A stretch of DNA of 14,485 nucleotides from Planctomycetota bacterium. GTDB lineage: Bacteria; Planctomycetota; Planctomycetia; Isosphaerales; Isosphaeraceae. Made by a program: the position numbers and the translations under genes. The DNA lies in contig JAJYDH010000103.1 of NCBI GenBank assembly GCA_021777685.1, forward strand, positions 1-14,485, written 5' to 3'. Positions 1 through 7,447 of the stretch are shown here, piece by piece; position 1 is the first letter of the stretch, and each line of letters begins with the position of its first letter. Below the pieces are notes generated by a model. The model worked only from the letters and a program-made list of their open reading frames with translations. It ran no database searches and was not told where the DNA came from.

Positions 1-1
1 G

Positions 2-946
2 ATCCTGGCCCTGGCGACCCTCGCCGCCGACCCCGCCGACCGCCCGTGCGTGCTCGTCGTGGTCGGCACGCCCGGCACGCCCGAATATGAGGCCCAGTTC
101 CGCCGCTGGGCCGACCAGTGGCAAGCCGCCGCCGAGAAGGCAAAAGCCGAGCTGATCCGGATCGGCCTCGACGACCCGGCCGGCACGACCGACCGCGACC
201 GCCTCAAGGCCATCCTGGCCGGGAAGGCCGCCGGGGCCGAGCCGCTCTGGGTCGTCCTGATCGGACACGGGTCGTACGACGGCAAGGAGGCGAAGTTCAA
301 CCTCCGGGGTCCCGACGTCTCCGACGCCGAGTTCTCGTCCTGGCTCGCCCCGATCAAGCGGCCGATCGCCGTCCTCGACTGCGCCTCGGCCAGCGCCCCG
401 TTCCTGAACCGACTCTCGGCCGAGAACCGGGTGATCGTCACGGCGACCAAGAGCGGCAGCGAGCAGAACTTCGCCCGCTTCGGCCAGTACCTCGCCGAGG
501 CGATCGCCGACCCTTCCGCCGACCTCGACAAGGACGGCCAGGTCTCGCTCCTCGAAGCCTTCCTCGTCGCCAGCGGCCGGACCGCCGAGTTCTACAAGAC
601 CAAGGCCCGGCTGGCCACCGAGCACGCCCTGCTCGACGACAACGGCGACAAGCTGGGCACCCCCGCCGACTGGTTCAAGGGGGTCCGAGCCACCCGCCGG
701 GCCAGGGACGGCGCCCCGCCCGACGGCCTCCGGGCCCACCAGCTCCCGCTCATCCCCAGCGACCGAGAGCGGTCCATCCCCCCCGAGGTCCGCCAGAAGC
801 GGAACAATCTCGAACTCGCCGTGGCCGCCCTCCGAGACCGCAAGGCGAAGCTCGCCGAGGCCGATTATTACGCCCAGCTCGAACCCCTGATGCTCGAACT
901 GGCGAGGGTCTACCGCGACCTTAACATGATAACATCAACAAAATAA
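2..946 (+). CDS. Exported caspase/C13-like (clan CD) protein, 5' partial
   Basis: The reading frame is open to the left edge, so the true start lies outside the window. The first visible residues, ILALATLAADPADRP, look like the end of a signal peptide, so the protein is probably exported. Counting the in-frame GTG at base 50 as residue 1, strand-like WVVLIGHGSYDG (67-78) carries His73 and strand-like IAVLDCASASAPF (106-118) carries Cys111. That His-Gly and Asp-Cys pair is the layout of clan CD cysteine peptidases (caspases, legumain). VIVTATKSGSEQNFARF (129-144) and DLDKDGQVSLLEAF (158-171, EF-hand-like) fit the same fold as seen in bacterial relatives. The C-terminal part (about 215-298) is charged, helical and of unknown role. 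Peptidase activity and substrate are inferred and the fold could be catalytically idle. It ends 275 bp before hsdM on the same strand, and nothing shows co-transcription. Confidence 0.6.
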   Translation: MLALATLAADPADRPCVLVVVGTPGTPEYEAQFRRWADQWQAAAEKAKAELIRIGLDDPAGTTDRDRLKAILAGKAAGAEPLWVVLIGHGSYDGKEAKFNLRGPDVSDAEFSSWLAPIKRPIAVLDCASASAPFLNRLSAENRVIVTATKSGSEQNFARFGQYLAEAIADPSADLDKDGQVSLLEAFLVASGRTAEFYKTKARLATEHALLDDNGDKLGTPADWFKGVRATRRARDGAPPDGLRAHQLPLIPSDRERSIPPEVRQKRNNLELAVAALRDRKAKLAEADYYAQLEPLMLELARVYRDLNMITSTK

Positions 947-1221
947 CGCCCGTCCCCCAAAGCGGCCCACCAGGATTGGTGCTATTCCAGAATTCTCCTT
1001 TCGCGTCCCGGTTTAGAAGATGGGCGATTTGAGTCGATAAGGCAAGGAAAAACCAGAATGTCTCCGGCCCTTTTCGGCCCGATCGGAGGGCTCGGGGGCC
1101 GCGCCAGTGCCGAAGAAAACGGGATGGATGGTTGCACCGGACGGGCCGAATCGATATATTCGTCCACCATCCCCCGAAGGATCGGCGAGCGACGACGGAT
1201 CGTGGGCGGGGCAATCGCACC
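947..1221. other. Intergenic region before hsdM
   Basis: I see no gene here. A short hairpin, CACCA-GGAT-TGGTG at 968-981, lies just after the peptidase-like gene but has no T-tract. The right half holds the promoter candidate described separately. A GTG/TTG extension of hsdM to about 1132 is open but codes for basic, non-family sequence and overlaps that promoter. Confidence 0.5.
1132..1160 (+). promoter_or_regulatory. Sigma-70-like promoter candidate for the hsd operon
   Basis: TTGCAC (1132-1137) and TATATT (1155-1160) are separated by exactly 17 bases. They match the -35 consensus at 3 of 6 and the -10 consensus at 5 of 6 positions. Transcription would begin near 1167, giving a leader of about 55 bases before the ATG at 1222. 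The placement is by eye. Confidence 0.4.
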
Positions 1222-2676
1222 ATGTTCGAGCAAGCATTCAAGAATATCGATGACGTCCTCCGGAAGGAGGCGGGCTGCGGCACCGAGCTGGATTATGCCG
1301 AGCAGACGTCCTGGCTCCTCTTCCTGAAATACCTCGACGGCCTGGAGCAGGACCGGGCGGACGAGGCGGCGCTGGAGGGCCGGAAATACACGTTCATCCT
1401 CGACGAACCCTATCGGTGGGACGTCTGGGCGGCGCCGAAGACTCCCCTCGGGATGCTCGACCACAACAAGGCCCTGGTCGGCGACGACCTCCGCGACTTC
1501 GTCGATCAGAAGCTCTTCCCCTACCTCCACGGCTTCAAGCGGAAGGCCACCGGGCCAAACACGATCGAATACAAGGTCGGGGAGATCTTCGCGGAGATCA
1601 AGAACAAGATCTCCAGCGGGTACAACCTCCGCGAGATCATCGACCACGTCGACGAGCTGCGGTTCCGGTCTCAGGTCGAGAAGCATGAGCTTTCGCACCT
1701 GTACGAGGCCAAGATCAAGAACATGGGCAACGCCGGGCGGAACGGCGGGGAATACTACACCCCGCGCCCGCTGATCCGCGCCATGGTCAAGGTCGTGGAC
1801 CCGAGGATCGGCGAGCGGATCTACGACGGCGCGGCCGGGTCGGCGGGCTTCCTCTGCGAGTCGTTCGACTATCTCCGGGCCAAACCGGGCCTGACGACGA
1901 GCGACCTCAAGACGCTCCAGGAGCGGACCTTCTACGGCAAGGAGAAGAAGTCGCTCGCCTACGTGATCGCGATCATGAACATGATCCTGCACGGGATCGA
2001 GGCGCCGAACATCCTCCACACCAACACCCTGACCGAGAACCTCGCCGACGTCCAGGACAGGGACCGCTTCGACGTCGTGCTCGCCAACCCGCCCTTCGGC
2101 GGCAACGAGCGCAAGGAGGTCCAGCAGAACTTCCCGATCCGCACCGGCGAGACGGCGTTCCTGTTCCTCCAGCACTTCATCAAGGTCCTCAGGGCCGGCG
2201 GCCGGGCCGGCGTGGTCATCAAGAATACGTTCCTGTCCAACACCGACAACGCCTCGGTCGCCCTCCGCAAGCACCTGCTCGAAAGCTGCGACCTGCACAC
2301 CGTGCTCGACTGCCCCGGCGGGACCTTCCAGGGGGCGGGCGTCAAGACGGTGGTCCTCTTCTTCGAGAAGGGCTCGCCGACCCGCAAGGTCTGGTATTAC
2401 CGGCTCGACCCCGGCCGCAACCTCGGCAAGACCAACCCCCTCAACGACGCCGACCTCGCCGAGTTCGTCGCCCTCCAAAAGACCTTCGCCGACTCGCCCA
2501 AGAGCTGGACCGTGGACGCGGCGACGATCGACAGGGCGACCTTCGACCTTTCCGTGAAGAACCCCGACGGCGGCGAGAAGGTGACGCACCGGAGCCCGCG
2601 AGAGATTTTGGACGAGATCGCGGCGCTGGATGCGGAGAGCGCGGAAGTTCTGGCGACGATCCGGGGGCTGCTGTGA
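1222..2676 (+). CDS. hsdM: Type I restriction-modification DNA methyltransferase subunit HsdM
   Basis: This is the N6-adenine methyltransferase subunit of a type I system. With HsdS it methylates the host target, and with HsdR it forms the restriction complex. The 484-residue product has an HsdM N-terminal helical domain (about 1-145, starting MFEQAFKNIDDVLRKEAGCG) followed by the N6-methylase domain. Visible motifs are GGEYYTPRPLI (175-185), the AdoMet-binding loop DGAAGSAGF (202-210, variant of DPxxGxGGF) and the catalytic NPPF (289-292). Length is typical of HsdM. ATG 1222 was chosen because it matches the family N-terminus. It has a GGGCGGGG stretch upstream as a modest ribosome site and lies below the promoter candidate. 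Its stop overlaps the hsdS start by 4 bases, a sign of coupled translation. The gene looks intact. Confidence 0.95.
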   Translation: MFEQAFKNIDDVLRKEAGCGTELDYAEQTSWLLFLKYLDGLEQDRADEAALEGRKYTFILDEPYRWDVWAAPKTPLGMLDHNKALVGDDLRDFVDQKLFPYLHGFKRKATGPNTIEYKVGEIFAEIKNKISSGYNLREIIDHVDELRFRSQVEKHELSHLYEAKIKNMGNAGRNGGEYYTPRPLIRAMVKVVDPRIGERIYDGAAGSAGFLCESFDYLRAKPGLTTSDLKTLQERTFYGKEKKSLAYVIAIMNMILHGIEAPNILHTNTLTENLADVQDRDRFDVVLANPPFGGNERKEVQQNFPIRTGETAFLFLQHFIKVLRAGGRAGVVIKNTFLSNTDNASVALRKHLLESCDLHTVLDCPGGTFQGAGVKTVVLFFEKGSPTRKVWYYRLDPGRNLGKTNPLNDADLAEFVALQKTFADSPKSWTVDAATIDRATFDLSVKNPDGGEKVTHRSPREILDEIAALDAESAEVLATIRGLL

Positions 2677-3869
2677 AGAACGGGTGGCCGGTCAGAACAG
2701 TCAGCGAGATTGCCCATCGGTCGCTGGGAAAGATGCTGGACAAGGCAAAGAACAGGGGGACTCCTCGGCCGTATTTGCGCAATATTAATGTGAGATGGTT
2801 TGATTTCGATCTGAGCGATCTCCTTGAGATGCCATTTCTGGACGAGGAATCGGCCAGATTTACTGCCGTGAGGGGGGATGTGCTCATCTGCGAAGGGGGC
2901 TATCCAGGCCGTGCCGCGATATGGAATGAGGATTACCCGATCCACTTCCAGAAAGCGATTCATCGGGTCCGTTTCCACGAGCAGGAACGAAACAGATGGT
3001 TCCTATATTTTATTTACTACCTGGAGACCACTGGGCAGCTACGGCAATATTACACAGGCACCGGAATTCAGCATTTCACTGGGGAGGCACTGGCGCGGCT
3101 TCCCGTACCAATTCCGCCAATTGCCGAACAACGGCGGATCGTCGGCATCCTCGACGAAGCGTTTGACGGCATCGCCAACGCCAAAGCCAACGCCGAGAAG
3201 AACCTTCAGAACGCCCGAGCGCTGTTCGAACGATACCTCGAAGCGGTCTTCACTCGACGAGGGGAAGGATGGGTAAAGAAGCGATTGGGAGAGGTCGCCA
3301 AGACGCAATACGGCCTCTCCGAGCCGATGAATGAGGAAGGCAAAGGGTTCAAAATCTTCCGCATGGGTGAGCTGCAAGATGGCCGGCTGATGGATACCGG
3401 CCGGATGAAGTTCGCAGACATCGAACGAGCGGAATTTGAAAAATACAAACTTCAGCCTGGAGATGTTTTGTTCAATAGGACCAATAGTTTCGAGTTGGTG
3501 GGCAAGACCGGCATCTTTGCCCTCCCCGGGGACTATTGTTTTGCGTCGTACTTGGTGAGGGTGCTGCTCAATCCAAAAACCATGATACCAGAATTTTTAA
3601 ATTATTTTATGAGCTCTGGTCAATTTCAAAGCTCCGTGAAGAGGAAGGCTTCCAGGTCAATCAATCAAGCGAACATTAATGCCACGATCCTCTCGAACGA
3701 GATGATCCGGTTTCCCGAATCCCTCGAATTACAGGATTCAATCGTCAGACAGTTGGATTCTCTTCGAGGCGAGACCCGTCGCCTCGAATCGATCTATCGC
3801 CAAAAGCTCGCCGCCCTCGACGAGTTGAAAAAATCCCTCCTCCACCGGGCGTTCTGCGGTCAACTCTAG
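2673..3869 (+). CDS. hsdS: Type I restriction-modification specificity subunit HsdS
   Basis: HsdS chooses the DNA target for both methylation and cleavage. The 398-residue protein shows the usual two-repeat plan. Target recognition domain 1 covers about 1-145. The central conserved region is PIPPIAEQRRIVGILDEAF (about 147-165) with a following helix. Recognition domain 2 covers about 203-345. The distal conserved helix includes RLESIYRQKLAALDELKKSL and ends FCGQL. The two helices act as the spacer that sets the distance between the half-sites. The start is a GTG inside the hsdM stop (GTGA overlap), with GGGGG five bases upstream. Both recognition domains, about 2750-3100 and 3430-3740, are visibly AT-richer than the GC-rich helices, as expected when recognition domains are exchanged by recombination. 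The recognised sequence cannot be read from this. Confidence 0.95.
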   Translation: MKNGWPVRTVSEIAHRSLGKMLDKAKNRGTPRPYLRNINVRWFDFDLSDLLEMPFLDEESARFTAVRGDVLICEGGYPGRAAIWNEDYPIHFQKAIHRVRFHEQERNRWFLYFIYYLETTGQLRQYYTGTGIQHFTGEALARLPVPIPPIAEQRRIVGILDEAFDGIANAKANAEKNLQNARALFERYLEAVFTRRGEGWVKKRLGEVAKTQYGLSEPMNEEGKGFKIFRMGELQDGRLMDTGRMKFADIERAEFEKYKLQPGDVLFNRTNSFELVGKTGIFALPGDYCFASYLVRVLLNPKTMIPEFLNYFMSSGQFQSSVKRKASRSINQANINATILSNEMIRFPESLELQDSIVRQLDSLRGETRRLESIYRQKLAALDELKKSLLHRAFCGQL

Positions 3870-3928
3870 TTTGACCGTGACGGTCCAATTAATATGATTG
3901 TGCAAAACGCCCGGGAACTTCGGGAATC

Positions 3929-3976
3929 GCAGCCCCGGAGGGGCGACCGTCAGTAGCCCGGGGTGCAACCCCGGGG
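3929..3976 (+). repeat. REP-like repeat, left arm
   Basis: This 48-base unit contains two hairpins: GCCCC-GGA-GGGGC (3932-3944) and CCCGGGGT-GCA-ACCCCGGG (3957-3975), joined by GACCGTCAGTAG. It recurs in inverted orientation at 4085-4132 with only two differences. Such doublets of GC-rich hairpins resemble REP sequences spread by RAYT transposases; no transposase is in the window. Confidence 0.85.
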
Positions 3977-4000
3977 AAAGTCGGAGAAGTAAGACCCCCG

Positions 4001-4059
4001 AGCCCCGGAGGGGCGGCCGTCGCGCCGCGTCCGGGGCCGACGGCCGCCCTTCCCGGGCT
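4001..4059. repeat. Inner palindromic repeat nested in the REP cluster
   Basis: Bases 4001-4020 repeat the first 20 bases of the left arm with one change, and 4040-4059 is an inverted, slightly decayed copy of the same 20 bases. The result is a small palindrome with a 19-base loop, nested inside the outer inverted repeat. Confidence 0.75.
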
Positions 4060-4084
4060 TGATGATCGCGGTTTCCGGGCGAAT

Positions 4085-4132
4085 TCCCGGGGTTTCACCC
4101 CGGGCTACTGACGGTCGCCCCTCCGGGGCTGC
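4085..4132 (-). repeat. REP-like repeat, right arm (inverted copy)
   Basis: This is the reverse complement of 3929-3976 at 46 of 48 positions. Its hairpins are CCCGGGGT-TTC-ACCCCGGG (4086-4104) and GCCCC-TCC-GGGGC (4117-4129). The two changes are at the loop and the outer end, and the stems are conserved. It ends 26 bases before the hsdR start. Confidence 0.85.
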
Positions 4133-4145
4133 AAGATGTCGCCTC

Positions 4146-4151
4146 AGAGGG
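4146..4151 (+). promoter_or_regulatory. Ribosome binding site of hsdR
   Basis: AGAGGG lies seven bases before ATG 4159 and supports that start. Confidence 0.55.
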
Positions 4152-4158
4152 CCACGCC

Positions 4159-6489
4159 ATGAACGAGGCCGAGACCCGCGCCGAGCACATCGACCCCGCC
4201 CTGACGGCGGCGGGGTGGGGCGTGGTCGAGGGGAGCCGCATCCGCCGGGAATACCCGATCACGCCCGGCCGGATCGAGGGCCAGGGTCGGCGCGGCCGGT
4301 CGCTCTCGGCCGATTACGTGCTGGAGTACCGCAACACCAGGCTCGCGGTGGTCGAGGCCAAGGCGTGGGACGAGGCCCCGACCGAGGGCGTGGCGCAGGC
4401 GAAGAACTACGCCGGCAAGTTGCAAATCCGGTTCGCCTATTCCACCAACGGCCGGGGCCTCTACGAGGTCGACATGGCGACCGGCCGCGAGGCCGAGGTC
4501 TCGCGCCACCCCTCGCCTCAAGAGCTCTGGGACCGGACCTTCGCCGAGGCGGACCCCTGGCGCGACCGGTTCGCCGACGTGCCGTTCGAGGACCGGGGCG
4601 GGTCGCACCCCGGCCGCTATTATCAGGACATCGCCGTCGAGCGGGTGTTGCAGGCCGTCGCCGCCGGCCGGCCGCGCATCCTGCTGACGCTCGCCACGGG
4701 CACGGGCAAGACGTTCATCGCCTTCCAGGTCGCGTGGAAGCTGTTCCACGCCCGCTGGAACCTCGGCCGCGAGCCGTCGAGGCGCCCCCGCATCCTGTTC
4801 CTGGCCGATCGCAACATCCTGGCGGATCAGGCGTACAACGCCTTCTCGGCCTTCCCGGAAGATGCGCTGGTGCGGATCGAGCCGGACGAGATCCGCAAGA
4901 AAGGCCGGGTGCCGAAGAACGGGAGCCTGTTCTTCACGATCTTCCAGACCTTCCTGAGCGGCCCGCCGCGAGACGGCGTGCCCTCGCCCTACTTCGGCGA
5001 CTACCCGGCCGACTTCTTCGACTTCATCGTGATCGACGAGTGCCATCGCGGCGGGGCCAACGACGAGAGCACCTGGCGGGGCATCCTCGACCACTTCGAG
5101 CCCGCCGTGCAGCTCGGCCTGACCGCCACGCCCAAGCGCGACGTCAATGTCAACACCTACGAGTACTTCGGCGATCCGGTCTTCATCTACTCGCTGAAGG
5201 ACGGGATCAACGACGGCTTCCTGACGCCGTTCCGGGTCAAGCAGATCGCCACGACGCTCGACGAGTACGTCTACACGCCCGACGACCGGCTGATCGAGGG
5301 GGAGATCGAGGCCGGCCGGCGGTACACCGAGGCCGACTTCAACAGGATCATCGAGATCAAGGAGCGCGAGGAGTACCGGGTCAGACTGTTCATGGGGCAG
5401 ATCGACCAGCGGGAGAAGACGCTGGTCTTCTGCGCCACGCAGCTCCACGCGCTGGCCGTCCGCGACCTGATCAACCAGATGAAGTGGAGCACCGACCCGA
5501 ACTACTGCCAGCGGGTGACGTCCCACGATGGCGAGCTGGGGGAGCAGCACCTGCGCGACTTCCAGGACAACGAGAAGACCACCCCGACCATCCTGACGAC
5601 CTCGCAGAAGCTCTCGACCGGCGTCGACGCCCGGAACGTCCGCAACATCGTCCTGATGAGGCCGATCAACTCCATCGTCGAGTTCAAGCAGATCATCGGC
5701 CGAGGGACGCGGTTCTACGAGGGCAAGGACTATTTCACGATCCACGACTTCGTGAGGGCCCACCAGCATTTCCAGGACGCCGCCTGGGACGGCGAGCCGC
5801 TGGAGCCGGAGCCGAGGCCCGAGCCGCCCCCCGCCGACGAGCCCGATCCCGGGCCAATGGGGCCGACTCCGGGCCCGGAACCTGGGGGGCGCCGGGGCAA
5901 GGTCCGGGTCAAGCTGGCCGACGGCAAGGCCCGGACCATCCAGCACATGATGGCCACCACATTCTGGCATCCCGACGGGACGCCCATGTCGGCCCAGCAG
6001 TTCCTGGAGATGCTCTTCGGCAAGCTGCCCGAGTTCTTCCGGGACGAGGCCGAACTTCGCGCGATCTGGAGCGAGCCCGGCACCCGCAAGACGCTCCTCC
6101 GGGGGCTGGCCGAGAAGGGGTTCGGCCGCGACCAGCTCGCCGAGATGCAGAAGATCATCGACGCCGAGAATAGCGACCTGTTCGACGTCCTGGCCCACGT
6201 CGCCTACGCCCTGCCGCCGAGGACCCGCGAGGATCGCGTCTCGGACGCGAGGGCCGCGATCAGCACCCGGTTCAACGACCGGCAGAAACTCTTCCTCGAC
6301 TTCGTCCTGTCGCATTACGTGAGCATCGGCGTGGATGAGCTCGACCAGGAGAAGCTGACGCCGCTGCTCCGCCTGAAATATCACAACTCGATCGCCGACG
6401 CCGTGGCCGACCTCGGCCGGCCGGATGAGATCGGCAAGGTTTTCAACGGATTCCAGAAATATCTCTATGAGCAGCAGGCCGTGGCGTGA
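4159..6489 (+). CDS. hsdR: Type I restriction enzyme R subunit HsdR (EcoEI/EcoAI-like)
   Basis: HsdR is the ATP-driven DNA translocase and nuclease of the type I complex. The 776-residue protein starts with a PD-(D/E)xK nuclease domain: Asp52 in LSADYVLEY, then Glu66-Ala-Lys68 in AVVEAKAW. The superfamily 2 helicase follows, with Walker A ATGTGKT (179-185), IDECHRGG (292-299, a DEAD/H-box variant), LTATP (321-325), LSTGVDARNV (485-494) and QIIGRGTR (511-518). A proline- and glutamate-rich linker (about 546-577) leads to an EcoEI-type C-terminal domain (about 590-776) that docks to the methyltransferase. Length and layout fit the type IB family. All key residues are present, so it should be active. 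It lies 289 bp after hsdS, beyond the palindromic repeats, and probably depends on the upstream promoter. Confidence 0.95.
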   Translation: MNEAETRAEHIDPALTAAGWGVVEGSRIRREYPITPGRIEGQGRRGRSLSADYVLEYRNTRLAVVEAKAWDEAPTEGVAQAKNYAGKLQIRFAYSTNGRGLYEVDMATGREAEVSRHPSPQELWDRTFAEADPWRDRFADVPFEDRGGSHPGRYYQDIAVERVLQAVAAGRPRILLTLATGTGKTFIAFQVAWKLFHARWNLGREPSRRPRILFLADRNILADQAYNAFSAFPEDALVRIEPDEIRKKGRVPKNGSLFFTIFQTFLSGPPRDGVPSPYFGDYPADFFDFIVIDECHRGGANDESTWRGILDHFEPAVQLGLTATPKRDVNVNTYEYFGDPVFIYSLKDGINDGFLTPFRVKQIATTLDEYVYTPDDRLIEGEIEAGRRYTEADFNRIIEIKEREEYRVRLFMGQIDQREKTLVFCATQLHALAVRDLINQMKWSTDPNYCQRVTSHDGELGEQHLRDFQDNEKTTPTILTTSQKLSTGVDARNVRNIVLMRPINSIVEFKQIIGRGTRFYEGKDYFTIHDFVRAHQHFQDAAWDGEPLEPEPRPEPPPADEPDPGPMGPTPGPEPGGRRGKVRVKLADGKARTIQHMMATTFWHPDGTPMSAQQFLEMLFGKLPEFFRDEAELRAIWSEPGTRKTLLRGLAEKGFGRDQLAEMQKIIDAENSDLFDVLAHVAYALPPRTREDRVSDARAAISTRFNDRQKLFLDFVLSHYVSIGVDELDQEKLTPLLRLKYHNSIADAVADLGRPDEIGKVFNGFQKYLYEQQAVA

Positions 6490-7131
6490 ATAATCCGCCG
6501 GGAAGGAATCCCGCAAGCTGGGTCATAATCTAGGTTGGGGAAACTCCGGGGCGATACCCGACCTACGTGGCCTTGGCGGTTTGGAAGAAGTATCAATAGC
6601 CGGGGGAAATTGGGAAGAATCCATTTTCTGATAGGTTGAGTTGAGTTTGTGCCGCAAAGCCGAATTCTAGCCCCGATTTCTTGCCAATTTTGGTCGATTT
6701 TGGACCACTTGTGGCCCAAAACTGGGTCAAATCGGCCCCTTTTTTGGGGGTTTCAAGGTCATTTCGGCCCACTTTGCCAGACAAAGAAACAGAATGGGTC
6801 GAGTTTGCCGGGCTTCGCCTCTCACCCGCGATCGGCCTGGGGTAGGGAGCCTCGGCCGGGCGATGGCGCATTCTCGTCGCCGGTCGAAAATCGTGTGTTA
6901 GCCGGATCGCTCCCGAGCGATTGTATTGACGAGGGCTCGTGCTCGATCGACTTCGATCCGGGCCATTCCGCGGCTCCTCCGGCCGTCGTCAGGCCGGCGG
7001 GGTCGTTGCGGCTGGCTTCGAGTTTTCGCGAGCCCCTATCCGGGGCCTGGCTTCGTGTTGGACGCCCGGTCGGTCGAGATCGCTGGCCATTACGCGGGGG
7101 TTGGGTTTGTATGGTTGCGGGGCTCGTGCGA

Positions 7132-7184
7132 TTGGGTCTGAATTTTACGACAGGTGGGAGGGTCGCCCGGTTGGGTCTGAATTT
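7132..7184. repeat. Direct repeat TTGGGTCTGAATTT, two copies
   Basis: Exact 14-base copies at 7132-7145 and 7171-7184 start 39 bases apart. The second copy runs into TTTCCCGGG. Function unknown; it could be a binding site pair or a piece of a dispersed intergenic repeat. Confidence 0.6.
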
Positions 7185-7266
7185 CCCGGGCGAGGCCCGC
7201 CGATCCCCGTCGTCCGGGCCCTCGGCGGGCGGGATGAACTTGGCGTGGCCGCCTCTTGAAGTCGGG

Positions 7267-7280
7267 ATTTCCCGGGAAAT
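7267..7280. repeat. Perfect palindrome ATTTCCCGGGAAAT
   Basis: This is a perfect 14-base palindrome. Close relatives lie at 7390-7404 (GTTTCCCGGGGAAAC) and, as a half-site, at 7182-7190 (TTTCCCGGG). It lies downstream of the acetyltransferase gene. Confidence 0.55.
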
Positions 7281-7389
7281 TGGTTGCGAGTCCGTCCCCG
7301 AGACGCGGGCGACCCGACGCGGTCGCGGCCACGGGCCCGGCGTCGGAAACCTTTGCGGTGTCGTCAGATCGGAGTGTCGAGCCTTGCGG

Positions 7390-7404
7390 GTTTCCCGGGG
7401 AAAC
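7390..7404 (-). terminator. Hairpin downstream of the acetyltransferase gene
   Basis: The near-palindrome GTTTCCCGGGGAAAC lies about 45 bases beyond the stop at 7448 and could fold as GTTTC-loop-GAAAC in the transcript. There is no T-tract, so intrinsic termination is doubtful. It may equally be one of the TTTCCCGGGAAA sites of this region. Confidence 0.25.
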
Positions 7405-7447
7405 GCGCGATTCGGAGGGTGATTTTCGAGGTGGGGCGGTGCCCGAC

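Larger units (their letters stand above)
3870..4158. other. Spacer between hsdS and hsdR filled by palindromic repeats
   Basis: No gene is supported. Nearly all of it from 3929 to 4132 is repeat sequence (separate entries). A short AT-rich piece (3885-3905) follows hsdS. No promoter for hsdR is evident, so hsdR is probably read through from hsdM-hsdS. Confidence 0.6.
6490..7447. other. Long gene-free region between hsdR and the acetyltransferase gene
   Basis: I see no convincing gene in these 958 bases. Just after hsdR is a small hairpin CGGGA-AGGAA-TCCCG (6499-6513) without a T-tract. Bases about 6570-6800 are clearly AT-richer than the surroundings and rich in TTTTGG-type runs. Another hairpin, ATCGCT-CCCG-AGCGAT, lies at 6906-6921. 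The right third holds a 14-base direct repeat and TTTCCCGGGAAA-type palindromes (separate entries). The open + frame at 6649-7422 has no domain and a random-looking composition. Confidence 0.55.

Noticed and set aside
968..981. Hairpin CACCA-GGAT-TGGTG as terminator of the peptidase-like gene
   Set aside because: The stem is only five bases and no T-tract follows.
1132..1221. N-terminal extension of hsdM by 30 residues
   Set aside because: The extension is basic and unlike the family, overlaps the promoter candidate, and starts at a TTG. ATG 1222 gives the standard HsdM N-terminus.
3870..4158. CRISPR array in the hsdS-hsdR gap
   Set aside because: The repeat units are in inverted, nested order with internal hairpins and no regular spacers, and no cas gene is present.
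4059..6173. 704-residue open + frame across hsdR
   Set aside because: It is an Arg/Pro/Gly-rich shadow of hsdR, without domains. The hsdR frame carries all nuclease and helicase motifs.
6499..6513. Hairpin CGGGA-AGGAA-TCCCG as hsdR terminator
   Set aside because: The stem is short and no T-tract follows. It is in the right place, but structure alone is too weak.
6649..7422. 257-residue open + frame in the intergenic region
   Set aside because: It shows no domain, and its composition follows the DNA, switching along its length. It spans the repeats and palindromes, with no ribosome site or neighbour to support it.
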